A stretch of 64,000 nt of DNA, from the NCBI RefSeq assembly GCF_030128825.1, contig NZ_CP119127.1:4267501-4331500 (forward strand). The letters run 5' to 3'. Positions 18,039-28,473 of this stretch are shown here, in pieces. The notes beneath the pieces were generated by a model, which worked only from the letters and a program-made list of their open reading frames with translations, searched no databases and had not been told where the DNA came from. The translations under genes and the position numbers were made by a program. Numbering within the stretch: position 1 is the stretch's first letter; every line of letters starts with the position of its first letter. This DNA is from Sphingobium sp. WTD-1. GTDB lineage: Bacteria > Pseudomonadota > Alphaproteobacteria > Sphingomonadales > Sphingomonadaceae.

Positions 18039-18953
18039 ATGTCGGTTCGGATGGCTTTGGCAAAATTGTGCGCCTGCACTTGCGGCGGCGCCATCATTGG
18101 CGGGGGCGCCGTCCATGTGGCGGAAAATGCCCGTCCGGCAACGGTCTACAGCACCAAGAGCGTGAAGGCCAAGCCGCGCCAGCGGGTGCTGGCCACTGCC
18201 AAGCGTGCGCCGGTCAAAAAGGCTGCACCGATCCGCGTGACCGTGACCACGCCTTCGCCGCCCATTCCCCTGCCCCCACCGCCAGTGCAGGCCGCCCTGC
18301 CGCTGATGGCTGGAGGGCCCACGCCGACGCCAGCGCCTGTTGGTGGCAGCAGCGGCTTCGGCGGCAGCAGCGGCTTCATCGGCGGCTTTTTCGGTGGCGG
18401 CAGCAGCGGCGGCGGCACGGTGGTGATTTCGACCACCGGCTCAACGGGCACGACCGGTTCGAGCGGCTCCAACGCGCCGACCCCGCCGACCTCCACGACG
18501 AGCACGACGACCACCTCGAGCGGTTCCAACGCCCCGACACCTCCGGGCGAGACCTCCAGCGGCGGTTCCACGACGACAACCACATCGACATCGACATCGA
18601 CCTCGACGTCCACCTCGACATCGACATCGACGTCGACCTCTTCTTCGTCGGGCGCGACATCGACCTCGACGTCCAGCTCGACCTCGACCGGATCGTCGAG
18701 CTTCGGCAGCACTTCGACGAGCAGTTCCACCAGCAGTTCGACCTCCTCCTCAACGTCGTCGGGCACCTCTTCGGGCACGCCGCCGCCCCCGCCGCCGACC
18801 GATGTGCCGGCGCCGCCGATGGTGCTGCTGTTCGGTGCTGGCGCCGCCGCGTTGCTGATGCGCAAGCGTCTGGCCGATCGCAATACAGAACTGTCGATCG
18901 AGGGCCATGGCCCGGCCAAGCCGATCCCGATCATCCGCACCGGCAATATCTGA
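18039..18953 (+). CDS. Ser/Thr-repeat surface protein with PEP-CTERM-like sorting tail
   Basis: A 304-residue secreted-type protein. It has an N-terminal hydrophobic segment (about 5-27) with CACTCGGA, a basic region, a Pro-rich stretch, a Gly/Ser patch (GGSSGFGGSSGFIGG), then about 100 residues that are nearly all Ser, Thr and Gly, including an uninterrupted Thr-Ser dipeptide tract at 18579-18642. The C-terminus is VPAPP, a hydrophobic helix and MRKRLADR, the layout of PEP-CTERM sorting signals, although the canonical PEP is PAP. Such proteins are processed by exosortase and often heavily glycosylated. No exosortase is in the window. Function is unknown; surface or extracellular matrix is likely. 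Confidence 0.6.
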   Translation: MSVRMALAKLCACTCGGAIIGGGAVHVAENARPATVYSTKSVKAKPRQRVLATAKRAPVKKAAPIRVTVTTPSPPIPLPPPPVQAALPLMAGGPTPTPAPVGGSSGFGGSSGFIGGFFGGGSSGGGTVVISTTGSTGTTGSSGSNAPTPPTSTTSTTTTSSGSNAPTPPGETSSGGSTTTTTSTSTSTSTSTSTSTSTSTSSSSGATSTSTSSSTSTGSSSFGSTSTSSSTSSSTSSSTSSGTSSGTPPPPPPTDVPAPPMVLLFGAGAAALLMRKRLADRNTELSIEGHGPAKPIPIIRTGNI

Positions 18954-18971
18954 CAACGAAAAAGGGCAGCA

Positions 18972-19033
18972 AGAGCCTGATCGTCTGAGGTGGAAGCGCT
19001 TCGCGCTTTCACCGATGGCGTGAATCAGGCTCT
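18972..19033. repeat. Nested palindrome downstream of the Ser/Thr-repeat gene
   Basis: Outer arms AGAGCCTGAT and ATCAGGCTCT (10 bp, perfect) enclose inner arms GGTGGAAGCGC and GCGCTTTCACC (one mismatch) around TTC. It lacks a clear T-run next to the stem. It may act as a terminator, an mRNA-stabilising structure, or a REP-type element. Confidence 0.75.
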
Positions 19034-19044
19034 ATTCCTTGTTT

Positions 19045-19098
19045 CTAGACATTGATGCACGCTTCAGGCCGATTCAGACTGAAGCCATCAATGTCTAG
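19045..19098. repeat. Second palindrome, 13-bp perfect arms
   Basis: CTAGACATTGATG and CATCAATGTCTAG are exact inverted repeats, with inner CTTCA/TGAAG pairing. The element lies between convergent genes (ends at 18953 and 19135). Together with the preceding palindrome it fills most of the gap. It could be a bidirectional terminator or a dispersed element. Confidence 0.75.
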
Positions 19099-19134
19099 GG
19101 GCCGCCCTTTTCTTTTACCGATAGGGTTTTCCGC

Positions 19135-20941
<1,807 letters not shown>

Positions 20942-20954
20942 AAAGGAACGGGCG

Positions 20955-21719
20955 ATGCGCATCCTCCTCACCAATGACGATGGCGTCCATGCGCCGGGGC
21001 TGAAGGTGCTGGAGGCGATCGCTCGCACCCTGTCCGACGATATCTGGATCGTCGCGCCCAGCGAGGAACAGTCGGGCGCGGGCCACAGCCTGACGCTGAC
21101 CCGCCCGTTGCGCATCCGCAAGCATGGCGAAAAGCATTATAGCGTCACCGGCACGCCGACCGACGCGGTGATGATGGCGGTCGGCCATCTGATGAAGGAT
21201 GCCAAGCCCGATCTGGTCCTGTCGGGCGTCAATCGCGGCGCCAACCTGGCCGAGGACGTGACCTATTCGGGCACTGTCGCGGCTGCGATGGAGGGCGCGA
21301 TTTCCGGCATCAAGTCGATCGCGCTGAGCCAGGTCTATGCCCGCGAGGCGATGGGCGATGCGGTGCCCTTTGCCGCAGCGGAGGCCTGGGGCGAGCGGGT
21401 GCTGCGCCCGCTGATCGCGATGCCGGCCAGCCCGCGCCTGCTATTCAACGTCAATTTTCCCGCGATCGACCCGGACAGGGTCAAGGGCGTGCGCGTGGTG
21501 CGGCAGGGCTTCCATGACATCGACCGGACCAAAATCATCGAGGGCACCGATCCGCGCGGCTATCGCTATTACTGGTTTGGCCTGGGCCGCAGCGATTCCG
21601 CGCCCGAGGGCAGTGATCTGGCGGCCGTCGCAGAAGACTATATCGCGGTGACGCCGCTCCATTATGATCTGACGCAGGATGGCGCGCTGGCGGCGACGGC
21701 GCAGGCATTTTCGGACTGA
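20955..21719 (+). CDS. surE: 5'/3'-nucleotidase SurE
   Basis: A 254-residue nucleotidase of the SurE family that dephosphorylates 5'- and 3'-nucleoside monophosphates. The N-terminal LTNDDGVHAPG (4-14) has the metal-binding Asp-Asp pair. SEEQSGAGHSLTL and VLSGVNRGANL (with metal-binding Asn) follow, then TYSGTVAAAMEGAISGIKSIA. AAAGGA precedes the ATG by nine bases. It lies 13 bases after serS and 23 bases before the LytM gene. No pcm gene separates surE from the LytM gene. Confidence 0.96.
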   Translation: MRILLTNDDGVHAPGLKVLEAIARTLSDDIWIVAPSEEQSGAGHSLTLTRPLRIRKHGEKHYSVTGTPTDAVMMAVGHLMKDAKPDLVLSGVNRGANLAEDVTYSGTVAAAMEGAISGIKSIALSQVYAREAMGDAVPFAAAEAWGERVLRPLIAMPASPRLLFNVNFPAIDPDRVKGVRVVRQGFHDIDRTKIIEGTDPRGYRYYWFGLGRSDSAPEGSDLAAVAEDYIAVTPLHYDLTQDGALAATAQAFSD

Positions 21720-21742
21720 CTTACGCTCCGGGGGGAGACCAT

Positions 21743-22882
21743 ATGGCTGGACATGACAAGGGGCGGCGCTGGCTGCCCATGGCGCCGCTGCCGCTGCTGC
21801 TGGCGGGCTGTATCCCTGCCCCCGTGCAGGACAGCGCGCCCTATGCCGCGCCCCTGCCCCCGGCCCAGCCGGCGCCCGCCATTCCACCATCGCCGAGCAT
21901 GCCGCCGCAACCATCCCAGCACGCCTCGCCCGAACCGCAGATGATCGAGCGCAAACCAGTCTGGACCGCGCAGCAGGTGACGGCGAATGCGCGGACGGTG
22001 GCCGCCAGCACCTATAGCGTGCAGCCGGGCGACACGCTGCGCGGCATTGGCAACCGCACCGGCGCGGGATCGGACGCGATCGCACGGGCCAATGGGCTGG
22101 CGCCGCCCTATGCGCTGCGGCCGGGGCAGAGCCTGTCGATCCCCGGTGGGCGCTATCATGCGGTGGCGGAGGGCGAGACGGGCATCGCGATCGCCGTGGC
22201 CTATGGCGTGCGGTGGAGCGAGATTGTCGACATCAATGGCCTGACCGAACCCTATGTGCTGCGGCGCGGCCAGCGGTTGCTGCTGCCCGGTGGCGGGATG
22301 CCGGCCGCGCCGGTGGCGGCGCAGCCGGTGCGGCCGGCCGCATCCAGCCTGGAGCAGCGCGCCGCCGCCTTCCGCATCGATATCGACGATGTGCTGACCG
22401 GCGGCCAGCCGGCCGTTGCCGAGGAGAAGCCGCGCGCGGTGGCCAAGGCCCAGCCCCGCCCCCTGCCCTCCAATGTGCCGATCGCCCAGCCTGGCGGCTT
22501 TTCCGGTCCATTCGCCTGGCCGCTCAAGGGCAATATCCTTTCCCGCTTCGGCCCCGGCGAAAGCGGTGCCAAGAATAACGGCATCGACATTGCCGCGCCG
22601 ATCGGCACGCCGATCCGGGCAGCGGCGGACGGCGTCGTCGCCTATGCCGGCGACAGCATCGCGGTGTTCGGCGGCCTCATCCTCATCACCCATGGCAGCG
22701 GCTGGGTCAGCGCCTATGGCCATGCCAACCGGATCGACGTGGTGCGCGGGCAGAAGGTGACGAAGGGTCAGGTGATTGGCCTCAGCGGTGACACAGGCTA
22801 TGCCAGCAAGCCGAAGCTGCATTTCGAGCTGCGCAAGGACCGGGTGCCGATCAATCCCATGACCCAGCTGCCCACCTCATGA
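21743..22882 (+). CDS. LysM/LytM-domain lipoprotein, NlpD-like (degenerate M23 peptidase)
   Basis: A 379-residue lipoprotein with lipobox LLLAGC (lipidated Cys23), a Pro-rich linker, two LysM modules (about 90-133 and 137-179) and a C-terminal M23/LytM domain (about 255-370). Two of the four zinc ligands are missing. The HxGxD motif reads NNGID (Asn278, Asp282), and the HxH motif reads KLH (Lys358, His360). The tyrosine-histidine element SAYGHAN is kept. This pattern matches NlpD/EnvC-type activators that stimulate division amidases instead of cutting peptidoglycan. The neighbour surE supports an nlpD analogue. Outer-membrane periplasmic face is likely. Confidence 0.85.
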   Translation: MAGHDKGRRWLPMAPLPLLLAGCIPAPVQDSAPYAAPLPPAQPAPAIPPSPSMPPQPSQHASPEPQMIERKPVWTAQQVTANARTVAASTYSVQPGDTLRGIGNRTGAGSDAIARANGLAPPYALRPGQSLSIPGGRYHAVAEGETGIAIAVAYGVRWSEIVDINGLTEPYVLRRGQRLLLPGGGMPAAPVAAQPVRPAASSLEQRAAAFRIDIDDVLTGGQPAVAEEKPRAVAKAQPRPLPSNVPIAQPGGFSGPFAWPLKGNILSRFGPGESGAKNNGIDIAAPIGTPIRAAADGVVAYAGDSIAVFGGLILITHGSGWVSAYGHANRIDVVRGQKVTKGQVIGLSGDTGYASKPKLHFELRKDRVPINPMTQLPTS

Positions 22883-23937
22883 AGATCGCGCCGCCACCAT
22901 CGGCATCGTCCATGGCCGGCTTTCTGCGGCGGCGATCGGCGCTGCCGGTCTGGGCGGACCTCGCCTGGCGGGTGGTGCTGGTCTTTGGCCTGATCGCGAT
23001 CGTGCTGGCGCTCCACTGGTTCGGGCGCGATGGTCTCAAGGACAATTATGACGACCAGATCAGCTTCATCGACGTGCTCTATTTCACCACGGTCACCGTC
23101 ACCACGGTCGGCTATGGCGATATCGTGCCGGTCTCGCCCGAAGCGCGCCTGTTCGAATCCATCTTCGTCACGCCGATCCGGCTGTTCGTCTGGATCATCT
23201 TTCTGGGCACCGCCTATAATCTCTTCTTCCGCAACATCCTCTACAGGTGGCGCATGGCACGCATTCAGGCCGATCTGCACAATCATATCGTCGTCACCGG
23301 TTTCGGCACCAGCGGCCAGGAGGCGGTGAACGAACTGCTGGCGCGCGGCACCGACCCGCGCGAGATCGTGGTGATCGACGGCAGCGAGAAGGCGCTGGAC
23401 CATGCCGAAGCGCTGGGCTGCAACGTGCTGTGCGGCGACAGCACGCGCGACAAGACGCTGAAGGATGTGGCCATCCACCGCGCCCGCACGATGATCGTGT
23501 CGGCAGGACGCGACGACACCTCGATCCTGATTACGCTCACCGCGCGGCACCTGGCGCCGCGCCTGCCGATCAGCATCGTCGTGCGCAACGAGGACAATGA
23601 GGTGCCCGCGCGCCAAGCCGGCGCCACCACGGTCATCAACCCGGTCAGCTTTGCCGGGCTGCTGCTGGCCGGCAGCACCAGCGGCAAGCATATCGCCGAC
23701 TATATGGCCGATCTCGCGGCATCGGGTGGTCGGGTGAAGCTGCACGAACGGCCGGTCCTGCCGCAGGAAATCGGCCAGCCGCTTTCGGCCATCGGCACGG
23801 GCCTGGGCGTGCGCATCTATCGCGGCGACCATCCTATCGGCTTCTGGGAAGAAGGCGCGCGAGCGCTCCAGACCGGCGACTGCATCATCGAGATCGTGGA
23901 AGAAACCGGCGCCACGCCCCGCGTCGACGATCAATAG
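22879..23937 (+). CDS. Two-TM potassium channel with RCK (TrkA-N) domain
   Basis: A 352-residue Kch/MthK-like channel. The first helix is at about 28-48, the selectivity filter TTVGYGD at 75-81, and the second helix at about 95-117. The cytosolic RCK domain starts at NHIVVTGFGTSGQEAV (about 135-150), a Rossmann GxGxxG motif, and ends in a TrkA-C-like segment. The start ATG overlaps the stop of the LytM gene by four bases, so the channel is co-translated with it. Ligand and gating are not readable from the sequence. Confidence 0.88.
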   Translation: MKIAPPPSASSMAGFLRRRSALPVWADLAWRVVLVFGLIAIVLALHWFGRDGLKDNYDDQISFIDVLYFTTVTVTTVGYGDIVPVSPEARLFESIFVTPIRLFVWIIFLGTAYNLFFRNILYRWRMARIQADLHNHIVVTGFGTSGQEAVNELLARGTDPREIVVIDGSEKALDHAEALGCNVLCGDSTRDKTLKDVAIHRARTMIVSAGRDDTSILITLTARHLAPRLPISIVVRNEDNEVPARQAGATTVINPVSFAGLLLAGSTSGKHIADYMADLAASGGRVKLHERPVLPQEIGQPLSAIGTGLGVRIYRGDHPIGFWEEGARALQTGDCIIEIVEETGATPRVDDQ

Positions 23938-24061
23938 GTTCAAACCAGCGACAGACTGAACATGTTTGTTGCGCCACAGCAACATATGGCAAAATTCGTG
24001 CTACCCACGGTGCAGCGCAGCATGAGGCCAATTGCCTTGCTGTCATAGAATGGCAACACTC

Positions 24062-24092
24062 CCCCTCAGGTCTGATTTTTGAGGGGTGAAAT
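24062..24092 (+). promoter_or_regulatory. Hairpin that could mask the TonB-receptor ribosome binding site
   Basis: CCCCTCA (24062-24068) pairs exactly with TGAGGGG (24080-24086) across an 11-base T-rich loop. The 3' arm contains GAGGGG, the only Shine-Dalgarno-like sequence ahead of the ATG at 24093. Further upstream an inverted repeat TGTTGC-N6-GCAACA (23967-23984) could be an operator. The structure is visible; a regulatory effect is inferred. Confidence 0.5.
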
Positions 24093-26918
24093 ATGCGCTT
24101 GAAAAATTTCCTGAAAACCGGCGTCCTGCTGTCCGCCTTCATCTACAACGCACCGTCTTTCGCCCAATCCGCTGCGCCGCAGGCCGATGATGCCGGGGCC
24201 ATCATCGTTACCGGATCGCGCATCCGCCAGAATCCGCTGGACCAGGACAAGCCGATCGTCACGGTCGATCAGGAAGCGATCGCGCGGACCGGCCTTTCCT
24301 CCATCGCCGACGTGCTGCAGCGCATTCCCAGCGCCGCCGGCGGCCTCAACACCAAGGTCAACAATGCCGGCAATATCGGTGGCCCGCCCGACGGCACCGG
24401 CGTCAGCTCCGGCTCGGCCGAAGTCGACCTGCGCTATCTGGGCGCCAAGCGCACGCTGATCCTGGTCGATGGCATGCGCTATGTGAACGGCTCGGCGGCC
24501 GGTGGCATTCCCGCCTCGGTCGACCTCAATTCGATCCCCGCCAACATGATCGAACGGGTCGAGGTGCTGCAATCGGGCGCCTCCCCGCTTTATGGGTCGG
24601 ACGCAATCGCCGGCGTCGTCAACATCATCACCAAACAGTCGCAGAAGGGGCTCGACCTGTCCGCCCAGTTCGGCACCTATGAACAGGGCGATGGCGACAC
24701 CTGGGACATCAATGCCAGCTATGGCGTCCAGAGCGAGCGCGTCTCGATCGTGTTCGGCGCCAATTATGTGAACCAGGGCAGCGTCGGCACGTCAGCCCGT
24801 TCGATCTCCCAATGGCCGACGCCGGGCGCCACCAGCTGCGCCGCTGGCGGCTGTTCCAGCGCGACGCCCAATGGCCGCTATGACGTACTGGGCCAGAGCC
24901 TGACGCTCAGCAACCCGGTCATCGGCCGTGCGCCTGTGCTGTCGGACTATCGCAACTATAGTTCGGCAACTGACTCCTTCAACTTCCAGCCCTATAATTA
25001 TCTGCTCACCCCGTCGGAGCGCTATGGCGGCTTCATCAACCTGAAGGCGGAACTGAGCGACAATATCAACCTGCGCACGCGCATGGTCTATCAGCATCGC
25101 GGATCGACCACGATAGCCGCGCCGCTGCCGCTGTTCATCGGCCCGGATGCCGGCAACGGCAATCTACTCGACACCATCACGATCGATGCCAGCAACCCCT
25201 ATAACCCGTTCGGCGTGACCCTCTCGTCCGGGGCCGACGGGTCGCCGGCCAATTATTCCACGGTGCGCCGGCGCTTCATCGAAGGCGGGCCGCGCACCTT
25301 CACCCAGAGCGTCGACACCATGACCATGGCCGCCACTCTGGACGGGTCGTTCGATGTCGGTTCGCGCACCTGGTATTGGGACGTCAACGGCATCTATGGC
25401 AGCAACAATGCGCACCAGACCTTCACCGGCAACCTGAACGCATCCAAGCTGGCCCAGGCGCTGGGTCCGGTCGGCAACTGCACCGGCGAGTGCGTGCCGT
25501 TCAACATCTTCGGCGGCGCGGGATCAATCACCCAGGCCATGCTGGATTATGTGACATTCGACGAACATGACCGCAGCACCCAGGAATTGTGGGACGCCAC
25601 CGCCAACCTGTCGGGCGAATTGTTCAACCTGCCCGGCGGTGCGGTCGCCTTCGCGGTCGGCTATGAACATCGTAACCAGCGGGCGAGCTACACCCCCGAT
25701 CCGATCATCACGGCGGGTCTGGGCGCCGACGTGCCGACCAGCCCGGCCGCGGGCAGCTTCAATGTCGATGAAGTCTATGGCGAAATCCGCATCCCGATCC
25801 TCTCCGACGTGCCCTTCTTCCAGAAGCTGGAGCTGGACGGCGCGGTCCGCCATTCCAACTATAGCAGCTTTGGCAGCAACACGACCTTCACCGCGTCGGG
25901 CCTGTGGAAGCCGGTCAAGGATCTGTTGTTCCGCGGCGGCTATGCCGAAAGCCTGCGCGCGCCGAGCATCGGCGAACTCTATGCCGGTCGTTCGCGCACC
26001 GACGCAACGATCGACGATCCCTGTACCAGCGCGGCGGGCGGCGCGTTCCAGACCAATGCCACCGTCCGCGCCAACTGCATCGCCAATGGCGTGCCGCCCG
26101 ATGGCAGCTATGCCGAACCGACCGGCGGCCAGCTCGGCATCTTCTCGCAAGGGTCGACCGCGCTGAAGCCGGAAACGGCCAAGACCTGGACGCTCGGCGG
26201 CGTCTACAGCCCGTCCTGGGCGCGCGGCAATTATGCCACCACCCTGACGCTGGAGGTCAATTACTATAATATCAGCCTCAAGAACGCGATCGACTCGGTC
26301 CCGGCCTCGCTGACCCTGTCGCGTTGCGCCTATGAGGCCGATCCGGTGAGCTGCGCCGCCATCAGCCGCACCGGCAGCGGCAGCGTCGCGGGCATCAACG
26401 GCGTGCTGCAGAACCTGAACGCCATCAAGACCGACGGCATCGACGCATCGTTCAACTATCGCTCGCCGGTGATTTCGAACGGCACGATCGGCCTGAACGT
26501 CAACGCGGCCTGGCTGTTCAAATATAATGTCGAGCCGCCCGCCGACCTGAATGCGCCGACCCAGAAATATGCCGGCACCGAACGGGGCAGCCCGGATCAG
26601 GCCTATCCCAAGTTCAAGGCCAATGCCACGCTCGACTGGTCGACGCCGGGCTATGGCGCCTCCTTCACCGGGCGCTACATCAGCGGCGTCGATGAACGCG
26701 ACGGCGAGCATTCGCTTGGCCGCACCTTCTATGGTGACATCCAGCTCTATATCTCGCCGGCCTGGATGGACCATCGCACTCGGCTGACCTTCGGCGTCAA
26801 CAATCTGTTCGATCAGGATCCGCCGGCCTGCTTCACCTGCGACAGCGCCAATTTCGATCCCACCACCTATGATGTGCCGGGCCAGTTCGGTTATCTGCGC
26901 CTGACCTACAAGATGTAA
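24093..26918 (+). CDS. TonB-dependent outer-membrane receptor
   Basis: A 941-residue receptor with a signal peptide (cleaved near SFAQ, about 25), a TonB box-like AIIVTGSRI (about 35-43), a plug domain (to about 165, including LILVDGMRYVNG and SPLYGSDAIAGVVNIIT) and a 22-strand barrel. No STN signalling domain is present. Several Cys pairs lie in extracellular loops, for example SCAAGGCSS and ACFTCDSA. It ends in LRLTYKM, Met where terminal Phe is usual. The size class and the ADP-SYGVQSERVS-type strands resemble sphingomonad receptors for large or plant-derived substrates. Substrate unknown. Confidence 0.9.
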   Translation: MRLKNFLKTGVLLSAFIYNAPSFAQSAAPQADDAGAIIVTGSRIRQNPLDQDKPIVTVDQEAIARTGLSSIADVLQRIPSAAGGLNTKVNNAGNIGGPPDGTGVSSGSAEVDLRYLGAKRTLILVDGMRYVNGSAAGGIPASVDLNSIPANMIERVEVLQSGASPLYGSDAIAGVVNIITKQSQKGLDLSAQFGTYEQGDGDTWDINASYGVQSERVSIVFGANYVNQGSVGTSARSISQWPTPGATSCAAGGCSSATPNGRYDVLGQSLTLSNPVIGRAPVLSDYRNYSSATDSFNFQPYNYLLTPSERYGGFINLKAELSDNINLRTRMVYQHRGSTTIAAPLPLFIGPDAGNGNLLDTITIDASNPYNPFGVTLSSGADGSPANYSTVRRRFIEGGPRTFTQSVDTMTMAATLDGSFDVGSRTWYWDVNGIYGSNNAHQTFTGNLNASKLAQALGPVGNCTGECVPFNIFGGAGSITQAMLDYVTFDEHDRSTQELWDATANLSGELFNLPGGAVAFAVGYEHRNQRASYTPDPIITAGLGADVPTSPAAGSFNVDEVYGEIRIPILSDVPFFQKLELDGAVRHSNYSSFGSNTTFTASGLWKPVKDLLFRGGYAESLRAPSIGELYAGRSRTDATIDDPCTSAAGGAFQTNATVRANCIANGVPPDGSYAEPTGGQLGIFSQGSTALKPETAKTWTLGGVYSPSWARGNYATTLTLEVNYYNISLKNAIDSVPASLTLSRCAYEADPVSCAAISRTGSGSVAGINGVLQNLNAIKTDGIDASFNYRSPVISNGTIGLNVNAAWLFKYNVEPPADLNAPTQKYAGTERGSPDQAYPKFKANATLDWSTPGYGASFTGRYISGVDERDGEHSLGRTFYGDIQLYISPAWMDHRTRLTFGVNNLFDQDPPACFTCDSANFDPTTYDVPGQFGYLRLTYKM

Positions 26919-26942
26919 GGGATCAGGCCCTTAGCCATGGCG

Positions 26943-26978
26943 AAGGGCGTGTCCATTTGGGCGCGCCCTTTGTCTTTT
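26943..26978 (+). terminator. Intrinsic terminator of the TonB receptor gene
   Basis: AAGGGCG and CGCCCTT form a stem with a 14-base loop, followed by TGTCTTTT. It lies about 25 bases past the stop codon. Confidence 0.75.
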
Positions 26979-27027
26979 CGGCTACCCCGTGACATTTGGC
27001 GCAAAAATCCCTATGTGCGCGCCGATC

Positions 27028-28395
27028 ATGGCAACCAAAATCCCAGACGCGCCGAAGATCGGCATGGTTTCGCTCGGCTGTCCGAAGAACCTGGTCGACT
27101 CCGAACGTATCCTGACCAAGCTGCGTTCCGACGGCTATCAGATGTCCGCCGACTATGCCGGCGCCGACGTCGTGCTGGTCAACACCTGCGGCTTCCTCGA
27201 TTCCGCCAAGGAAGAATCGCTCGAAGCGATCGGCGAGGCCATGGCTGAAAATGGCCGAGTCATCGTCACCGGCTGCATGGGCGACGAGGCGGACGTGATC
27301 CGCGCGAAATTCCCGCAGGTCCTGGCCGTCACCGGCGCGCATCAATATGAGCAGGTGGTCAATGCGGTGCATGACGCATCGCCGCCCATCCCCAACGCCT
27401 TTGTCGACCTGGTGCCCGAAGGCGGGCTGAAGCTCACCCCGCGCCATTACAGCTATCTGAAGATTTCAGAGGGCTGCAACCATCGTTGCTCCTTCTGCAT
27501 CATCCCCTCGATCCGCGGCGACCTGGTGTCGCGCCGGATCGACGCGGTGCTGCGCGAGGCGGAAAAGCTGGTCGCGGCCGGCACCAAGGAATTGCTGGTC
27601 ATCAGCCAGGATACCTCGGCCTATGGCGTCGACACCCGCCACGAGCCGCGCATGTGGAAGGGCCGCGAAGTCCGCGCCCATATGACCGACATGGCGCGCG
27701 AACTGGGCCAGCTGCGCACGGCGGACGGCGTCGCGCCCTGGGTCCGCCTCCACTATGTCTATCCCTATCCCCATGTCGATCATGTCATCCCGCTGATGGC
27801 CGAAGGGCTGCTGACGCCCTATCTCGACATTCCCTTCCAGCATGCTTCGCCGAGCGTATTGAAGGCGATGAAGCGCCCGGCCAATGAAGCCAAGGTGCTC
27901 GACCGCATCCGCAAGTGGCGTGACATCTGCCCAGACATCGCGATCCGCTCCAGCTTCGTCGTCGGCTTCCCCGGCGAGACCGAGGCGGACTTCCAGTATC
28001 TGCTCGACTGGCTGGACGAGGCGCAGCTCGACCGCGTCGGCGCCTTCCGCTTCGAGCCGGTCGAGGGCGCAGCCGCCAATGACCTGCCCGGCGCGGTGCC
28101 CGAAGAGGTCAAGGAAGAACGCTATCAGCGGATCATGGAAAAGACCGCCGCGATCAGCGCCGCCAAGCTGCAGGCGAAGGTCGGCCGGGTCATGCCGGTG
28201 ATCATCGACGAGGTCGGCGAGCCGGACGAGGAAGATGGCAGCATCGGCGCGACCGCGCGCAGCCAGGCCGACGCGCCGGAAATCGACGGCAATGTCTTCC
28301 TGCGCGACGTCGGCGAAGGCCGCAAGGCGGGCGACATGTTCGACGTGCTGATCGAGGATGCCGACGATCACGACCTGTATGGCGTGCCGGCCTGA
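27028..28395 (+). CDS. rimO: Ribosomal protein uS12 methylthiotransferase RimO
   Basis: A 455-residue radical-SAM enzyme that methylthiolates the conserved Asp of ribosomal protein S12. The N-terminal UPF0004 domain has its three cluster Cys in [19 protein letters not shown] and VTGCMGD. The radical-[11 protein letters not shown] motif follows at about 150, and the C-terminal TRAM domain is near 385-450. I start at the ATG at 27028 (MATKIPDAP); in-frame ATG 27013 and GTG 26989 are possible. No strong ribosome site is seen for any, so the exact start is uncertain. Confidence 0.93.
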   Translation: MATKIPDAPKIGMVSLGCPKNLVDSERILTKLRSDGYQMSADYAGADVVLVNTCGFLDSAKEESLEAIGEAMAENGRVIVTGCMGDEADVIRAKFPQVLAVTGAHQYEQVVNAVHDASPPIPNAFVDLVPEGGLKLTPRHYSYLKISEGCNHRCSFCIIPSIRGDLVSRRIDAVLREAEKLVAAGTKELLVISQDTSAYGVDTRHEPRMWKGREVRAHMTDMARELGQLRTADGVAPWVRLHYVYPYPHVDHVIPLMAEGLLTPYLDIPFQHASPSVLKAMKRPANEAKVLDRIRKWRDICPDIAIRSSFVVGFPGETEADFQYLLDWLDEAQLDRVGAFRFEPVEGAAANDLPGAVPEEVKEERYQRIMEKTAAISAAKLQAKVGRVMPVIIDEVGEPDEEDGSIGATARSQADAPEIDGNVFLRDVGEGRKAGDMFDVLIEDADDHDLYGVPA

Positions 28396-28402
28396 ACAGG
28401 AT

Positions 28403-28466
28403 CGTCATTGCGAGCGCAGCGACGCAATCCATGGATTGCCGCGGCGCTTCGCGCCTCGCAATGGCG
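28403..28466. repeat. REP-like palindrome of the CATTGCGAG/CTCGCAATG type
   Basis: Outer arms CATTGCGAG and CTCGCAATG enclose a GCAATCCATGGATTGC palindrome. Arm, centre and GC-rich shoulders make a 64-bp near-symmetrical element just after rimO. The sequence type (GTCATTGCGAGC...GCAATCC) is a bacterial repetitive palindrome I recognise from many genomes. It sits between convergent genes. Confidence 0.75.
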
Positions 28467-28473
28467 GCTATTC

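Noticed and set aside
18068..18988. Second plus-strand frame and an antisense frame (18146-19012) with Asp-Ile-Asp or Val-Asp repeats
   Set aside because: They arise from the same Thr-Ser codon repeats read in other frames. The frame with a start, hydrophobic segment and sorting-like tail is the PEP-CTERM-like one.
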